Shown here: in pieces, positions 16,490 through 25,776 of the stretch
How the letters are laid out: each line of letters begins with the position of its first letter
Numbering within the stretch: position 1 is the stretch's first letter
Source: Nostoc punctiforme NIES-2108
GTDB taxonomy: Bacteria; Cyanobacteriota; Cyanobacteriia; Cyanobacteriales; Nostocaceae
Length of the DNA: 64,000 nt
Direction: 5' to 3'
Assembly: GCA_003326195.1 (NCBI GenBank)
Contig: LXQE01000075.1
Span: 195,917-259,916 of the forward strand
The notes under the pieces: model-generated
Databases searched by the model: none
Seen by the model: the letters and a program-made list of their open reading frames with translations, nothing else
What the model was told of the DNA's origin: nothing
Translations under genes and position numbers: made by a program

Positions 16490-18775
16490 TTATCGTAATA
16501 AAGACTGATTGGGCGTTAACTGGCTCTCAAAACGGCTGTAAACAATTTGGGTTGGATACCAAGAAGAAAACCAGTACAAATCTTGCATAACTTTGCAAGT
16601 ACTACTCTCATCTGCTAACTCAAAGTGAACCAGAGCTAAATTATTCAATCCAACTACTTCTCGTCCCTCCTGAAACCAACGAGATTTCCAAAACATCAGG
16701 GGTTGCAACCATTTCCATTTAGCATTTTCGGCTCGTTTCCAGGGAGCTATCAACGATAATATATCTGCTGTGTAGTCAGAAGTTTTAACACTGTTTCGAG
16801 GTATCCATTCCAGCACACAATGCCAGTCAGAGTCATTCAGCAGTTGGCGATTATGGTGTAATTGTCTCTCAGAAATTTCTACCATATTGGGTGGATTGAG
16901 CCAGCCAATCCAATGTCGCATCTTTTCTGGGAGGAGCCAATCTTTCAATCGTGTATGAATTAACCGCGTCAAAATCTCTTCATTTTTCAATGCACTAGCG
17001 GTTAACTGTACCAAGACAGATTGTAATTTGGAATGGGTGCGTGCATAAGATAAGTGAGCAACAGAACTGTAGTGAATATCTCCAGATAGAATCACGACTT
17101 GTTGACGTTCCTCAAACAAAGTAGTTAGGAATTTCGCCAGTGCTTCAACATTAATATTCCAGGCATCTCCAACATCTGTTGAAAAAACTTTCTCCTGGTT
17201 TAAGTGCCAATGATGAATCCAATCAATCACTTGTAATCCAAATACATTTGTAGGCGCAATCACAAATGTAGTTTTAATCTGAGTTTGTTCATCTATTTCT
17301 TGTAAAGGTAAAACTAGTTGTTGCTCAAAGGCTTTGGGACACAACAGCATTGGCGGCGCGATCGCTTTTTGATCGGCTGGATAACCCCGCCATGTACGTG
17401 TATCCAGCACAATTACTTCATGGCAATCGCTGCGGACTATGTAGTGCCAAGTCAGCGCTTCAGGATGTCGATCCAGAATAAATACTGCACCGTCTCGAAC
17501 TAAAATAGGTAAGTCTGTGTGGGGATCGTTGGCTGGCATACCTACATAACGAGCGATCGCTTCATCAGCTTTTGCATCTGTTCCTTGAGAAACTGACCAA
17601 GCTTGTGCAGCCTTCAACAGCTTTTCACCAGGTTTTCCTTCTGCAAATTGCCCTGGTGTATTGCCCCATCCTTGAAATACTGTATAGGCTAACAATGCAT
17701 TTTGGACTATTCTTCGCCCTAATGGCCGCCCCAGCACTCGCAAACACCAAGCTTGGTTCAAATTCCAGTCATCACTAACATCATGGTCATCAAAGATGCT
17801 GTACATGGAGATATTGGCAAGGGCGCGACGCACTTTCCAAAGGGTATAAATGAATTGTCGTAAATGCTTGACTGCGCGATTCCAGTCTTTGATAGCATGG
17901 CGATCGCGTGTTACTTGTTGTCCTTTGGGAAATGCGATCGGCCAGCACACTGGCGACCAAGCTAGTAAATAAGTAGCGTAATACTCGCCCAGGCTGAAAA
18001 GATGACTGTTAACTTTCTCGGCTTTATTATGTAATCCTGCCGTCAAGCCAGCTTGATTTGTCGCCACATCAGCCCGTTCTCCAGGGGGTAGCTGCTGGGG
18101 AGTGCAATACACTCCATTCACCGGAAGTTTTTCTTCCCAACCCAAGAGGGCATCACCAAGAGTAGTGGCAACCCACAACGACGGATCTGCTACATCGTCG
18201 CCGTAAATTTGATCTCCCGTGAGGAATAGCTGATGAGGGCGGCGTTGGGGTTGATTTGCTGACGCCTGAATCATACTATCGAGAATTGGCAGTGCATCAA
18301 ACCCATGACCATGAGGTTTACGGCAGGAAGCATGAACAATTTGCAAATCTTGAAGACGGTTTGGCGGCAGAGCAAAGGTTGGTTTTTGATGATCAAAGTA
18401 GCTGATGCTGACTGTAGGAAAAGAGTTTGAGCATAATGCTTGTTGCATTTGCAGGGTTTGGTCAGCAACAGTAAACTGGAGGTCGTATGCATAGATGTGA
18501 CCTCCAGTTAGGCTATGTCCAATTGTAGACCGAGATGTGATGGCAACGACATGAAGATACTTACCCAGAGCAACGGTAGAGCGTTCTCCCTCCAATAAAC
18601 AATTTCCTAGTGCTTCACCATCATTTGTTGTGTCATAAATCTTAAGTTCTACCTGGCAAGACTGTTTCAGTGCCACCCATACTGTTACAGAATCTGGCTC
18701 AGTATGTTTGAGGATTGGCCCCGCTAAAATCAGTGGTAGTTCTTGTAAAAACTCGTCCCCAACTTGATACTTCAT
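16490..18775 (-). CDS. PhoD-like (alkaline phosphatase D family) metallophosphatase
   Basis: 761 residues, long for the family. Metal-site motifs of the PhoD-like fold appear in order: FLTGDQIYGDDV (about 185-195), IFDDHDVSDDW in the middle, and ILSGDIHYSSVAHL near residue 560-570. The N-terminal 110 residues form a beta-rich domain usual upstream of the catalytic domain. No clear signal peptide is seen, so this may be an intracellular phosphodiesterase/phosphatase. The N-terminus MKYQVGDEFLQELPLILAGP starts at ATG 18775. Substrate unknown. Confidence 0.8.
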   Translation of the reverse strand: MKYQVGDEFLQELPLILAGPILKHTEPDSVTVWVALKQSCQVELKIYDTTNDGEALGNCLLEGERSTVALGKYLHVVAITSRSTIGHSLTGGHIYAYDLQFTVADQTLQMQQALCSNSFPTVSISYFDHQKPTFALPPNRLQDLQIVHASCRKPHGHGFDALPILDSMIQASANQPQRRPHQLFLTGDQIYGDDVADPSLWVATTLGDALLGWEEKLPVNGVYCTPQQLPPGERADVATNQAGLTAGLHNKAEKVNSHLFSLGEYYATYLLAWSPVCWPIAFPKGQQVTRDRHAIKDWNRAVKHLRQFIYTLWKVRRALANISMYSIFDDHDVSDDWNLNQAWCLRVLGRPLGRRIVQNALLAYTVFQGWGNTPGQFAEGKPGEKLLKAAQAWSVSQGTDAKADEAIARYVGMPANDPHTDLPILVRDGAVFILDRHPEALTWHYIVRSDCHEVIVLDTRTWRGYPADQKAIAPPMLLCPKAFEQQLVLPLQEIDEQTQIKTTFVIAPTNVFGLQVIDWIHHWHLNQEKVFSTDVGDAWNINVEALAKFLTTLFEERQQVVILSGDIHYSSVAHLSYARTHSKLQSVLVQLTASALKNEEILTRLIHTRLKDWLLPEKMRHWIGWLNPPNMVEISERQLHHNRQLLNDSDWHCVLEWIPRNSVKTSDYTADILSLIAPWKRAENAKWKWLQPLMFWKSRWFQEGREVVGLNNLALVHFELADESSTCKVMQDLYWFSSWYPTQIVYSRFESQLTPNQSLLR

Positions 18776-18897
18776 TGCAAACAGTTGACAAATGGTGGTG
18801 TTTTGGATGATTATGCTTTATTTATATAATCCAATCACCAAATGGGGACGAGTGTTTTGCCAGTCCTCGATCTGACATATCCATGATAAGCGATGCC

Positions 18898-18964
18898 AAC
18901 TCTTGCAGACGCTACGCGTAGCTTGCTTCCCCGTAGGGGTAAGGCGGGCTACGCCTACGCTAAA
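18898..18964. repeat. Small dispersed repeat cluster upstream of the Rpn-type gene
   Basis: Several overlapping imperfect palindromes of the GACGCTACGCGTAGC and GGCGGGCTACGCCTACGC type. These very small repeats are common in Nostoc genomes. They keep the frame open upstream of the next gene and create a false N-terminal extension. Confidence 0.7.
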
Positions 18965-19001
18965 CTGTAAAATATGCTTATCAACTGCAAAACCATCTGA
19001 C

Positions 19002-19829
19002 TTGAAAACAGACAGTATATTTTATCGCATCTTTCAAAGCTTACCCAGCACCTTCTTTGAACTCATTAACCAACCGCCGTCACTAGCCAGTGCTTACCAA
19101 TTTTCATCAGTTGAAGTCAAACAACTGGCATTTAGAATTGATGGCGTATTTTTACCTGATACTCCAGAATTACCGATTTATTTTGCTGAGGTGCAATTTC
19201 AACTCGATAAAAAAATTTATTCCCGTTTATTCGCCGAAATCTTTAACTATCTCGACAAAACTGAATTAATTAACAACTGGCGGGGTGTTGTTATCTTCCC
19301 CAATCGCAACGTTGATACTGGAGATACAGAGAGATATGCAGAATTACTGAATTCACAACGAGTGACTTGCGTTTACTTAAACGAGTTAAGCTCAATTCCC
19401 GCATCATCAATCGGGATTGAGACAGTCAAACTAATCATCGAACCAGAATCAACTGCAACAACGAAAGCTATCGAGATTGTCAACAGCGCCCGAAAAGAAA
19501 TTCTCAATACCGCCCAACAGAGGGAAATTATACAATTAATAGAAACGATATTAATCTACAAATTGCCGCGATTGAGCCGGGAGGAGATGGAAAAAATGTT
19601 CGGATTAAGTGAGTTAAAACAAACTAGATTTTACCAAGAAGTTTTTGATGAGGGTAAAGAAGAGGGTAAAGAAGAAGGCAAGTTAGAAGGAAAACTAGAA
19701 GGAAAACTAGAAGGCAAGCTAGAAACAATACCTCAGCTATGGGCGTTAGGATTGAGTATTGAACAGATAGCCCAAGCGTTAGGTTTGGACGAAGAAGTTG
19801 TTAGGCAAGCTGTACAACCGAAATCATAA
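19002..19829 (+). CDS. Rpn-family (DUF2887-like) recombination-promoting nuclease / putative transposase
   Basis: About 275 residues from TTG 19002, which gives the family-typical start (L/M)KTDSIFYRIFQSLP; the open frame extends to 18903, but those 33 codons lie in a dispersed repeat. The PD-(D/E)XK-like core is visible as FRIDGVFLPD and IYFAEVQFQ, with Gln where Lys is usual. The C-terminus carries a charged KEEGKEEGKLEGKLEGKLEG run, a repeat common in this family, followed by a short helix-turn-helix-like end (LSIEQIAQALGLDEEVV). Such genes are multicopy in cyanobacteria; the RpnA relatives of E. coli promote recombination. Confidence 0.8.
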   Translation: MKTDSIFYRIFQSLPSTFFELINQPPSLASAYQFSSVEVKQLAFRIDGVFLPDTPELPIYFAEVQFQLDKKIYSRLFAEIFNYLDKTELINNWRGVVIFPNRNVDTGDTERYAELLNSQRVTCVYLNELSSIPASSIGIETVKLIIEPESTATTKAIEIVNSARKEILNTAQQREIIQLIETILIYKLPRLSREEMEKMFGLSELKQTRFYQEVFDEGKEEGKEEGKLEGKLEGKLEGKLETIPQLWALGLSIEQIAQALGLDEEVVRQAVQPKS

Positions 19830-19941
19830 AATAATCGAGAGTACCTCAAATGGTTTGCTAGTTTTGGCAATTTTCCTATAGTAAGTAAGGATGTGCTGAG
19901 GGACAGGCGAGACACCCATCCCATAAGAGTCATTAATTTAA

Positions 19942-21333
19942 TTAATTCCGCGCGATACCTTCTTCACGCGCGGCACGTTGCACAGCAGCAGCAACAGCGG
20001 TGACGACGCGCTCATCAAATACTGAAGGAATAATATGTTCCCGATTCAAATCTGAAGGCTTGACTAAGGAAGCGATCGCACTTGCGGCTTCTAGGTACAT
20101 TTTGATGGTAATTGTTTGTGCCCGACAATCTAAAGCACCACGGAATACCCCAGGAAAAGCGAGGACATTATTGATTTGATTTGGGTAATCACTGCGACCG
20201 GTAGCAATGATAGCAACATCTTTACTGATTAATTCTGGCTGGATCTCTGGAACGGGATTTGCCATTGCAAACACAATTGCGTCTTTCGCCATTGATTGCA
20301 CCATTTCTGGTGTCAAAACTCCTGGCGCGCTGACACCAATAAACACATCTGCCCCTTGCATTGCACCCGCTAACGTACCCTGACCTTTCACCGCAAATTC
20401 GAGTTTTTCCTCTGTCAAATCGGTGCGATTGGTAGAGATAATCCCTTTAGAGTCGCACATCCAAATTTTTTCTGCCCCAGCTTTGCGGAGTAACCGAGCG
20501 ATCGCTACTCCCGCCGCCCCAGCACCGTTAATCACAATCTTGATTTCTGCTAAGGATTTATGTACCAGTTTCAGAGAATTAAACAACGCTGCCAAGGTGA
20601 CAATTGCTGTACCGTGCTGGTCATCGTGAAAAACGGGAATATCTAACTCTTGGCGTAATCTCTTTTCAATTTCAAAGCAGCGAGGTGCAGCAATATCCTC
20701 TAAATTCACGCCCCCAAACACCGGAGCGATATTCTTAACTGCTTGGATAATTTCTTCTGTATCTTGGGTAGCGAGACAAATAGGAAAAGCGTCTAGCCCC
20801 GCAAATTCCTTGAATAGCATTGCTTTGCCTTCCATGACTGGTAGGGCGGCGGCTGGCCCGAGATTTCCCAAACCTAAAACCGCGCTACCATCGGTAACAA
20901 TGGCAACGGTGTTTTGTTTGATGGTTAAGTTGTAAACTTCCTCTGGATCTTGAGCGATCGCTGTACAAATTCGACCGACTCCGGGGGTGTAAGCCATTGC
21001 CAAATCGGAAACACTCTTCAGGGGAATTCTGCTGGTAATGCTGATTTTGCCACCGCGATGCAAATTAAAGGTGCGATCGTAAACACTGAGTAACTTGATG
21101 TCTGGCAATGCTTTGACTGCTTGCACAATGGTTTCAGCGTGTTCAGTACTAGCAGCATCCACAGTCAGATCGCGGGTGGACTCTTTGCGGGTTTGCTCAA
21201 TTAAATCAATTTGACCGAGATTACCGCCAGTAGTTGCGATCGCCTGTGTTACCGACGCTAACATCCCTACACGATTGGGAATCTGCAAGCGCAGTGTCAA
21301 ACTAAAACTAGAATTAGGAGTTAGGTCTGCCAT
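19942..21333 (-). CDS. NAD(P)-dependent malic enzyme with N-terminal ACT domain
   Basis: 463 residues. It decarboxylates malate to pyruvate and CO2, replenishing pyruvate and reducing power. Residues about 10-80 form an ACT domain (LRLQIPNRVGMLASVTQAIA), suggesting allosteric control by a small ligand. The catalytic part shows YTPGVGRICTAIA, KAMLFKEFAGLDAFPI, FHDDQHGTAIV and the Rossmann INGAGAAGVAIARLL, then FAMANPVPEI. This is the short bacterial malic-enzyme form. It stands alone; ppc, which makes oxaloacetate, is 10 kb away on the other strand. Confidence 0.92.
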   Translation of the reverse strand: MADLTPNSSFSLTLRLQIPNRVGMLASVTQAIATTGGNLGQIDLIEQTRKESTRDLTVDAASTEHAETIVQAVKALPDIKLLSVYDRTFNLHRGGKISITSRIPLKSVSDLAMAYTPGVGRICTAIAQDPEEVYNLTIKQNTVAIVTDGSAVLGLGNLGPAAALPVMEGKAMLFKEFAGLDAFPICLATQDTEEIIQAVKNIAPVFGGVNLEDIAAPRCFEIEKRLRQELDIPVFHDDQHGTAIVTLAALFNSLKLVHKSLAEIKIVINGAGAAGVAIARLLRKAGAEKIWMCDSKGIISTNRTDLTEEKLEFAVKGQGTLAGAMQGADVFIGVSAPGVLTPEMVQSMAKDAIVFAMANPVPEIQPELISKDVAIIATGRSDYPNQINNVLAFPGVFRGALDCRAQTITIKMYLEAASAIASLVKPSDLNREHIIPSVFDERVVTAVAAAVQRAAREEGIARN

Positions 21334-21612
21334 GTTGATTTTGGATTTTAAGTTTTAGATTTTATATTGAATTGAGACAAAAACTAAAATCTGAGATTTG
21401 TAGTCTGTAGAAACACAATGTATGTAAACTTTTGGGATAACCTTCAGTAGTTAGTTTACTCACTACTCCCAGTTTTGATAATTATTTTTATTTATACCAA
21501 TGCATTTACTAATATAAATGAGTAACAATTTAGTAATTGTACCCAAATACACCAGATATTTTTTTAATATTTTATCTATGTAAATATTTGTATAACTATA
21601 GCTTCACGCATG
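21334..21612. other. AT-rich intergenic region
   Basis: No gene seen. It lies between the malic enzyme start and the terminator of the psbA relic and presumably holds the malic enzyme promoter. Confidence 0.4.
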
Positions 21613-21641
21613 AAAAAAGCGCCCTCTAGACAGAGAGCGCA
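21613..21641 (-). terminator. Rho-independent terminator of the psbA pseudogene
   Basis: Read on the minus strand: GCGCTCTCTGTCTAGAGGGC, then GC and TTTTTT. The stem GCGCTCTCT/AGAGGGCGC followed by a T-run sits 20 bases after the relic's stop codon. It is analogous in place and shape to the terminator after intact psbA. Confidence 0.75.
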
Positions 21642-21659
21642 GTGAATTTTGACTTACAA

Positions 21660-21925
21660 TTAACCGTGAATTACAGGTGCCGCAGCCACGCCCGTCGTAG
21701 ACATCGTTGCCACAGGTACTGCCTCACCCGCCGCCAAATCCAAGGGGAAGTGTGAGCATTGCGCTCGTGCATCACTTCTATACCCACATTGGCGCGGTTT
21801 AGCACATCTGCCCATGTATTAACTACACGACCTTTGGAATCAAGAATTGATTGGTTAAAGTTAAACCCGTTGAGGTTGAACGCCATTGTACTGATTCCCA
21901 ATGCCGTCAACCAGATACCAACTAC
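21660..21925 (-). pseudogene. psbA: psbA pseudogene (C-terminal quarter, frameshifted)
   Basis: The minus strand encodes [17 protein letters not shown] through [20 protein letters not shown], matching D1 from about residue 280. A single base is missing near 21750 (CACACTTCCCC versus CACAACTTCCCC in psbA), which shifts the frame. Restoring it gives [18 protein letters not shown] and an end in PVIHG. Homology stops abruptly at about 21925, so the first 279 residues are gone. The residues differ enough from the intact gene (DSKGRVVN versus DSQGRVIS) to show that this was a divergent D1 copy, not a recent duplicate. Confidence 0.88.
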
Positions 21926-22140
21926 AATTTTTAAGAATTGAGCATTAAGCTGTTTTCAAAGACTTTCGCCAAATACCTTCCCCCTAATAGCCGGGACTCT
22001 CTAGAATTACCTCACACCAAAAATGCTGTTAACTAACTTCCCCAGGGAGACTGTGTAAAAAAGGGAAAACTTTACCGGCTCCTAATATCACGTTTTACAT
22101 TAATAATTTGTATTTTTCAAGACATTATTTTTAAGTTTTG

Positions 22141-22830
22141 CTAAGTTAAACCCTCAACAAACTCAGCGTGTTCTTTTGAATTTAACCCTTGTTGCAGTAC
22201 TGCTAAAACTTTCGTCATATCTCCTGTGATTAGTGAGGTGACAGCTAACCACAAACCTGGAAATACTCTACTTTTAATGACACCATCTGCATCTGCAACG
22301 AGTGGCAAATATTCACCATTTTGCAAGCAGAACCAGTCGAGTTTATTCTCTAAAGTTTGCCAGACGATATATTCCTGTACTCCGTTGCGACGGTAGGCGC
22401 GTTTTTTGTCGTACAAATCAATCGATGCACTACTAGCTGCTACTTCTGCTACTAATTCCGGTGCGCCTTCTATGTAATCATCTTCACTAATTTGTGCTTG
22501 TCCCTTGGTTGGTTTATCTATCAACAGCAAAACATCAGGCTGGGGTTCATTATCTAAATCCAAGCGCACGGTAGCATTATCGCCTAGCTCTACGCCTGGA
22601 GTGGAAACTTTGTAATTTCCTAACCAGATAATTAAGTTTCCATGAGGTAAACCATGACTTCTAAAACGCAGGGGTGATGCCACGTAGACGACTCCTTCAA
22701 TTAATTCTGCTTTTTTATCGGGCATTGCTGCATAACGACGCTCGAATTCGTGGCGAGTTAAGCGATCGCCACTTTCTAAGGGAGGGATAAAAGCGCTATT
22801 ATTTAAGCCATGTTCCACAGAAGTCGTCAT
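22141..22830 (-). CDS. Uma2-family PD-(D/E)XK nuclease
   Basis: About 229 residues from ATG 22830 (MTTSVEHG), preceded by GAGG about 8-12 bases upstream. A longer in-frame start at 22890 lies inside the psbA terminator and is rejected. Core motifs are RRYAAMPDKKAELIEGVVY, PQPDVLLL, PELVAEVAASSA and VQEYIVW. Role unknown; Uma2 genes are abundant and often solitary in cyanobacteria. It lies between a broken and an intact psbA on the same strand, suggesting insertion between two former tandem psbA copies. Confidence 0.82.
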   Translation of the reverse strand: MTTSVEHGLNNSAFIPPLESGDRLTRHEFERRYAAMPDKKAELIEGVVYVASPLRFRSHGLPHGNLIIWLGNYKVSTPGVELGDNATVRLDLDNEPQPDVLLLIDKPTKGQAQISEDDYIEGAPELVAEVAASSASIDLYDKKRAYRRNGVQEYIVWQTLENKLDWFCLQNGEYLPLVADADGVIKSRVFPGLWLAVTSLITGDMTKVLAVLQQGLNSKEHAEFVEGLT

Positions 22831-22872
22831 TACCTGATTCCTCATCCGTAGGAGTTGTAGCTTGAATCTAAC

Positions 22873-22911
22873 AAAAAAAGCGCCCCCCATTTATTTGTGG
22901 AGGGCGCTTCT
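22873..22911 (-). terminator. Rho-independent terminator of psbA
   Basis: On the minus strand, GAAGCGCCCTCC, a loop of about 14 bases, GGGGGGCGCTT and a run of T. The strong GC stem lies 22 bases beyond the psbA stop codon. Confidence 0.85.
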
Positions 22912-22932
22912 TATTTAGCTAATACTGAAGTA

Positions 22933-24015
22933 TTAACCGTTGATAGCAGGAGCAGTCATTGCTACAGGTGTAACTTCACCAGCAGCCAAATCTAGGGGGA
23001 AGTTGTGAGCGTTACGCTCGTGCATTACTTCCATACCCAAGTTAGCGCGGTTGATTACGTCTGCCCAGGTGCTGATGACGCGACCTTGGGAGTCAATGAT
23101 TGATTGGTTGAAGTTGAAACCGTTCAGGTTGAATGCCATCGTGCTGATACCCAAAGCGGTGAACCAGATACCGACGACAGGCCAAGCTGCTAGGAAGAAG
23201 TGCAATTGACGGCTGTTGTTGAAGGAAGCGTATTGGAAGATTAGACGACCGAAGTAGCCGTGGGCTGCAACGATGTTGTAGGTTTCTTCTTCTTGACCGA
23301 ACTTGTAACCGTAGTTTAGTGATTCGGTTTCGGTGGTTTCACGCACCAAGGAAGAAGTCACTAGAGAACCGTGCATTGCTGAGAACAATGAACCGCCGAA
23401 TACACCAGCCACACCTAACATGTGGAAAGGGTGCATCAAGATGTTATGTTCTGCTTGGAACACAATCATGAAGTTGAAGGTTCCAGAGATACCCAAAGGC
23501 ATACCATCAGAGAAAGAACCTTGACCGATTGGGTAAATCAGGAATACTGCGGTAGCGGAAGCCAAAGGTGCGCTGTAAGCTACGCAGATCCAAGGACGCA
23601 TACCTAAGCGGTAAGAAAGTTCCCACTGACGACCAAGGTAGGTAGCACAACCAATCAGGAAGTGGAAAATTACCAACTGGTAAGGGCCGCCGTTATACAA
23701 CCACTCATCTAAGGAAGCAGCTTCCCAGATTGGGTATAAGTGCAAGCCGATAGCGTTTGAAGAAGGAACAACTGCACCAGAGATGATGTTGTTTCCGTAG
23801 ATCAAAGAACCTGCAACTGGTTCACGGATACCATCAATGTCCACAGGAGGAGCAGCGATGAAGGCAATTACGAAGCAGGTTGTCGCAGCTAGCAGGGTTG
23901 GGATCATTAGTACACCAAACCAACCAATGTATATACGGTTGTCGGTGCTAGTAATCCACTCGCAAAAGCGATCCCATACGTTAGCGTCAGAACGCCGTTG
24001 TAAGGTTGTGGTCAT
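22933..24015 (-). CDS. psbA: Photosystem II reaction-centre protein D1
   Basis: 360 residues, the full D1 length. D1 binds the manganese cluster, P680 chlorophylls, pheophytin and QB in the thylakoid membrane. Key residues are in register: Tyr161 (YZ), Asp170, Glu189, His190, His198, His215, Ser264, His272, His332, Glu333, His337, Asp342 and Ala344, followed by a 16-residue tail removed by CtpA. Residue 130 is Gln, the form usually linked to standard-light D1 rather than the high-light Glu130 form. Start ATG at 24015; a strong terminator follows. Confidence 0.98.
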   Translation of the reverse strand: MTTTLQRRSDANVWDRFCEWITSTDNRIYIGWFGVLMIPTLLAATTCFVIAFIAAPPVDIDGIREPVAGSLIYGNNIISGAVVPSSNAIGLHLYPIWEAASLDEWLYNGGPYQLVIFHFLIGCATYLGRQWELSYRLGMRPWICVAYSAPLASATAVFLIYPIGQGSFSDGMPLGISGTFNFMIVFQAEHNILMHPFHMLGVAGVFGGSLFSAMHGSLVTSSLVRETTETESLNYGYKFGQEEETYNIVAAHGYFGRLIFQYASFNNSRQLHFFLAAWPVVGIWFTALGISTMAFNLNGFNFNQSIIDSQGRVISTWADVINRANLGMEVMHERNAHNFPLDLAAGEVTPVAMTAPAING

Positions 24016-24600
24016 TGTTTTATAAGTGCAATGGGTTGTTAAATATGGAACAAACGAAATAAATTTCGCCTGTTGAAATATAGTCTACATGAATTTACTG
24101 GGACGCGATCTGCGACTTAATATTCTGTAACAAAATTGTTTAACAAGTTCATCGAACTGTAAAGTTTTCCTACTATAAAGAATAGCGATACAAAGTAATA
24201 AATTGAGGCTTCTTAAGCCACTTTAACAACAAACTAGCTATCACTTTCAATGATGCGATCGCTTACTACACTGTGCCGAGAGTTTGCCTACTTTTAACAA
24301 GTGACTTAATCAATTGTCTGGTTAATTGAGATAGTAGATGGATTTTTGACGTGCTGTACTAGTTATTTATCTTTACACTTCTTTACAATCAGCCTGTGGA
24401 AAAAATTTTAAGTCTTAATCAAATCTTGAAATGCCCCCCTAGAGGATTGCAGTTTGTATCCTAATTAGGTTTTATTAAAAAGTTACATCTCTTAAATAAT
24501 CTTTATGAGTCTAAAGGAAATAGTTAGGCTCAGTTTTTTGGTGCTAATACAATCCGATTCATTTTGACTACACAAAAATCTGTCTTTAAAAAGGAAATGC
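24016..24600. other. Divergent intergenic region between psbA and the nickel/cobalt permease
   Basis: 585 bases without a credible gene. It must contain the psbA promoter and 5' leader on the minus strand and the permease promoter on the plus strand, but I cannot assign their elements with confidence. One HIP1 site lies near 24256. I saw no clear cobalamin or nickel riboswitch. Confidence 0.4.
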
Positions 24601-25710
24601 ATGTTATCAAGTTTTTCGCGTGTTTTCAACGATAGTTCCAGAAATGTTAGACGTAAAGTTATCAATATTTATGCATTCCTGATTAGCGTGAATATTTTGG
24701 TTTGGGTAGTTGCCCTCATTGCATTCCACAGCTACCCCCTTCTGCTTGGCACTGCCGTATTAGCTTATAGCTTTGGTCTACGTCATGCTGTAGATGCCGA
24801 TCATATTGCGGCGATTGACAATGTTACCCGTAAATTGATGCAGGAGAACAAAAGACCCGTTGCTGTTGGGTTCTTTTTCTCACTGGGTCATTCCACTATT
24901 GTAGTTTTAGCCTCTATTGCGATCGCTTTGACCGCCGCAACCATCCAAAAGGACTTTCCTAACTTTCAAAAGGTTGGTGGGTTAATTGGCACTACTGTTT
25001 CTGCACTTTTCCTATTGGCAATTGCAGCGATTAATATGGTGGTTCTCTGGGATGTCTATAAAACCTTCCAAAGCGTAAAGCGGGGAGGAACCTACGATGA
25101 TCAGTCCTTAGATGAATTTTTAAACCAACGTGGGCTGTTAGGTCGCTTCTTCCGTCCCTTGTTTCGGCTGATAGATAGTAGCTGGAAAATGTACCCTTTG
25201 GGGTTTCTTTTCGGTTTAGGCTTCGACACAGCGACTGAGGTAGGACTACTTGGGATCTCTGCAAGTCAGGCAGCTAAAGGTCTGCCGATTTGGTCGATCT
25301 TATTATTCCCAGCTTTGTTCACAGCAGGTATGTCCCTAGTTGACACTACTGACGGCATTTTAATGCTTGGTGCTTATGGCTGGGCTTACGTCAAACCAAT
25401 CCGCAAGCTCTACTACAACATGACTATCACCTTTGTTTCTGTACTAGTCGCTGTAATCATCGGAGGGATTGAAGCTCTGAGCATCATTGGCGATCAGTTA
25501 GAAATGAAAGGTTGGTTTTGGGATCTTATTAGTAAACTAAGTGATAATTTTGGCACAATTGGCTACTTGATCATTGGCATCTTTGTATTGAGTTGGTTAC
25601 TCTCGACTTTCATCTACAAAGTCAATAAGTACGATGAGTTGGAGGTTACTACCACTACAACCCCTAAGCAGACAAGGGATAAGGGAATAGATAGAAATCA
25701 AAGGAAATGA
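24601..25710 (+). CDS. HoxN/HupN/NixA (NicO-type) nickel/cobalt permease
   Basis: 369 residues with about eight membrane helices. The signature HAVDADH (H-x4-D-H) lies in the second helix (GLRHAVDADHIAAIDNVTR), followed by FFFSLGHSTIVV and GLGFDTATEVGLLG, the three metal-path motifs of the family. It would import Ni2+ or Co2+ across the plasma membrane; Ni fits hydrogenase or urease needs, Co fits cobalamin. No metalloenzyme gene is adjacent, so the metal is undecided. ATG 24601 has AAGGAAA about 6 bases before it. Confidence 0.9.
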   Translation: MLSSFSRVFNDSSRNVRRKVINIYAFLISVNILVWVVALIAFHSYPLLLGTAVLAYSFGLRHAVDADHIAAIDNVTRKLMQENKRPVAVGFFFSLGHSTIVVLASIAIALTAATIQKDFPNFQKVGGLIGTTVSALFLLAIAAINMVVLWDVYKTFQSVKRGGTYDDQSLDEFLNQRGLLGRFFRPLFRLIDSSWKMYPLGFLFGLGFDTATEVGLLGISASQAAKGLPIWSILLFPALFTAGMSLVDTTDGILMLGAYGWAYVKPIRKLYYNMTITFVSVLVAVIIGGIEALSIIGDQLEMKGWFWDLISKLSDNFGTIGYLIIGIFVLSWLLSTFIYKVNKYDELEVTTTTTPKQTRDKGIDRNQRK

Positions 25711-25776
25711 TCAATCTTAAGTGTGGACAAGGGTTACAGCCAGTATCCGACTTGGAAGTGCGAATTCAAGTTGACT

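Noticed and set aside
24016..24600. Possible riboswitch before the nickel/cobalt permease
   Set aside because: I could not find the conserved cobalamin or NiCo box elements by eye; a covariance-model search would decide.
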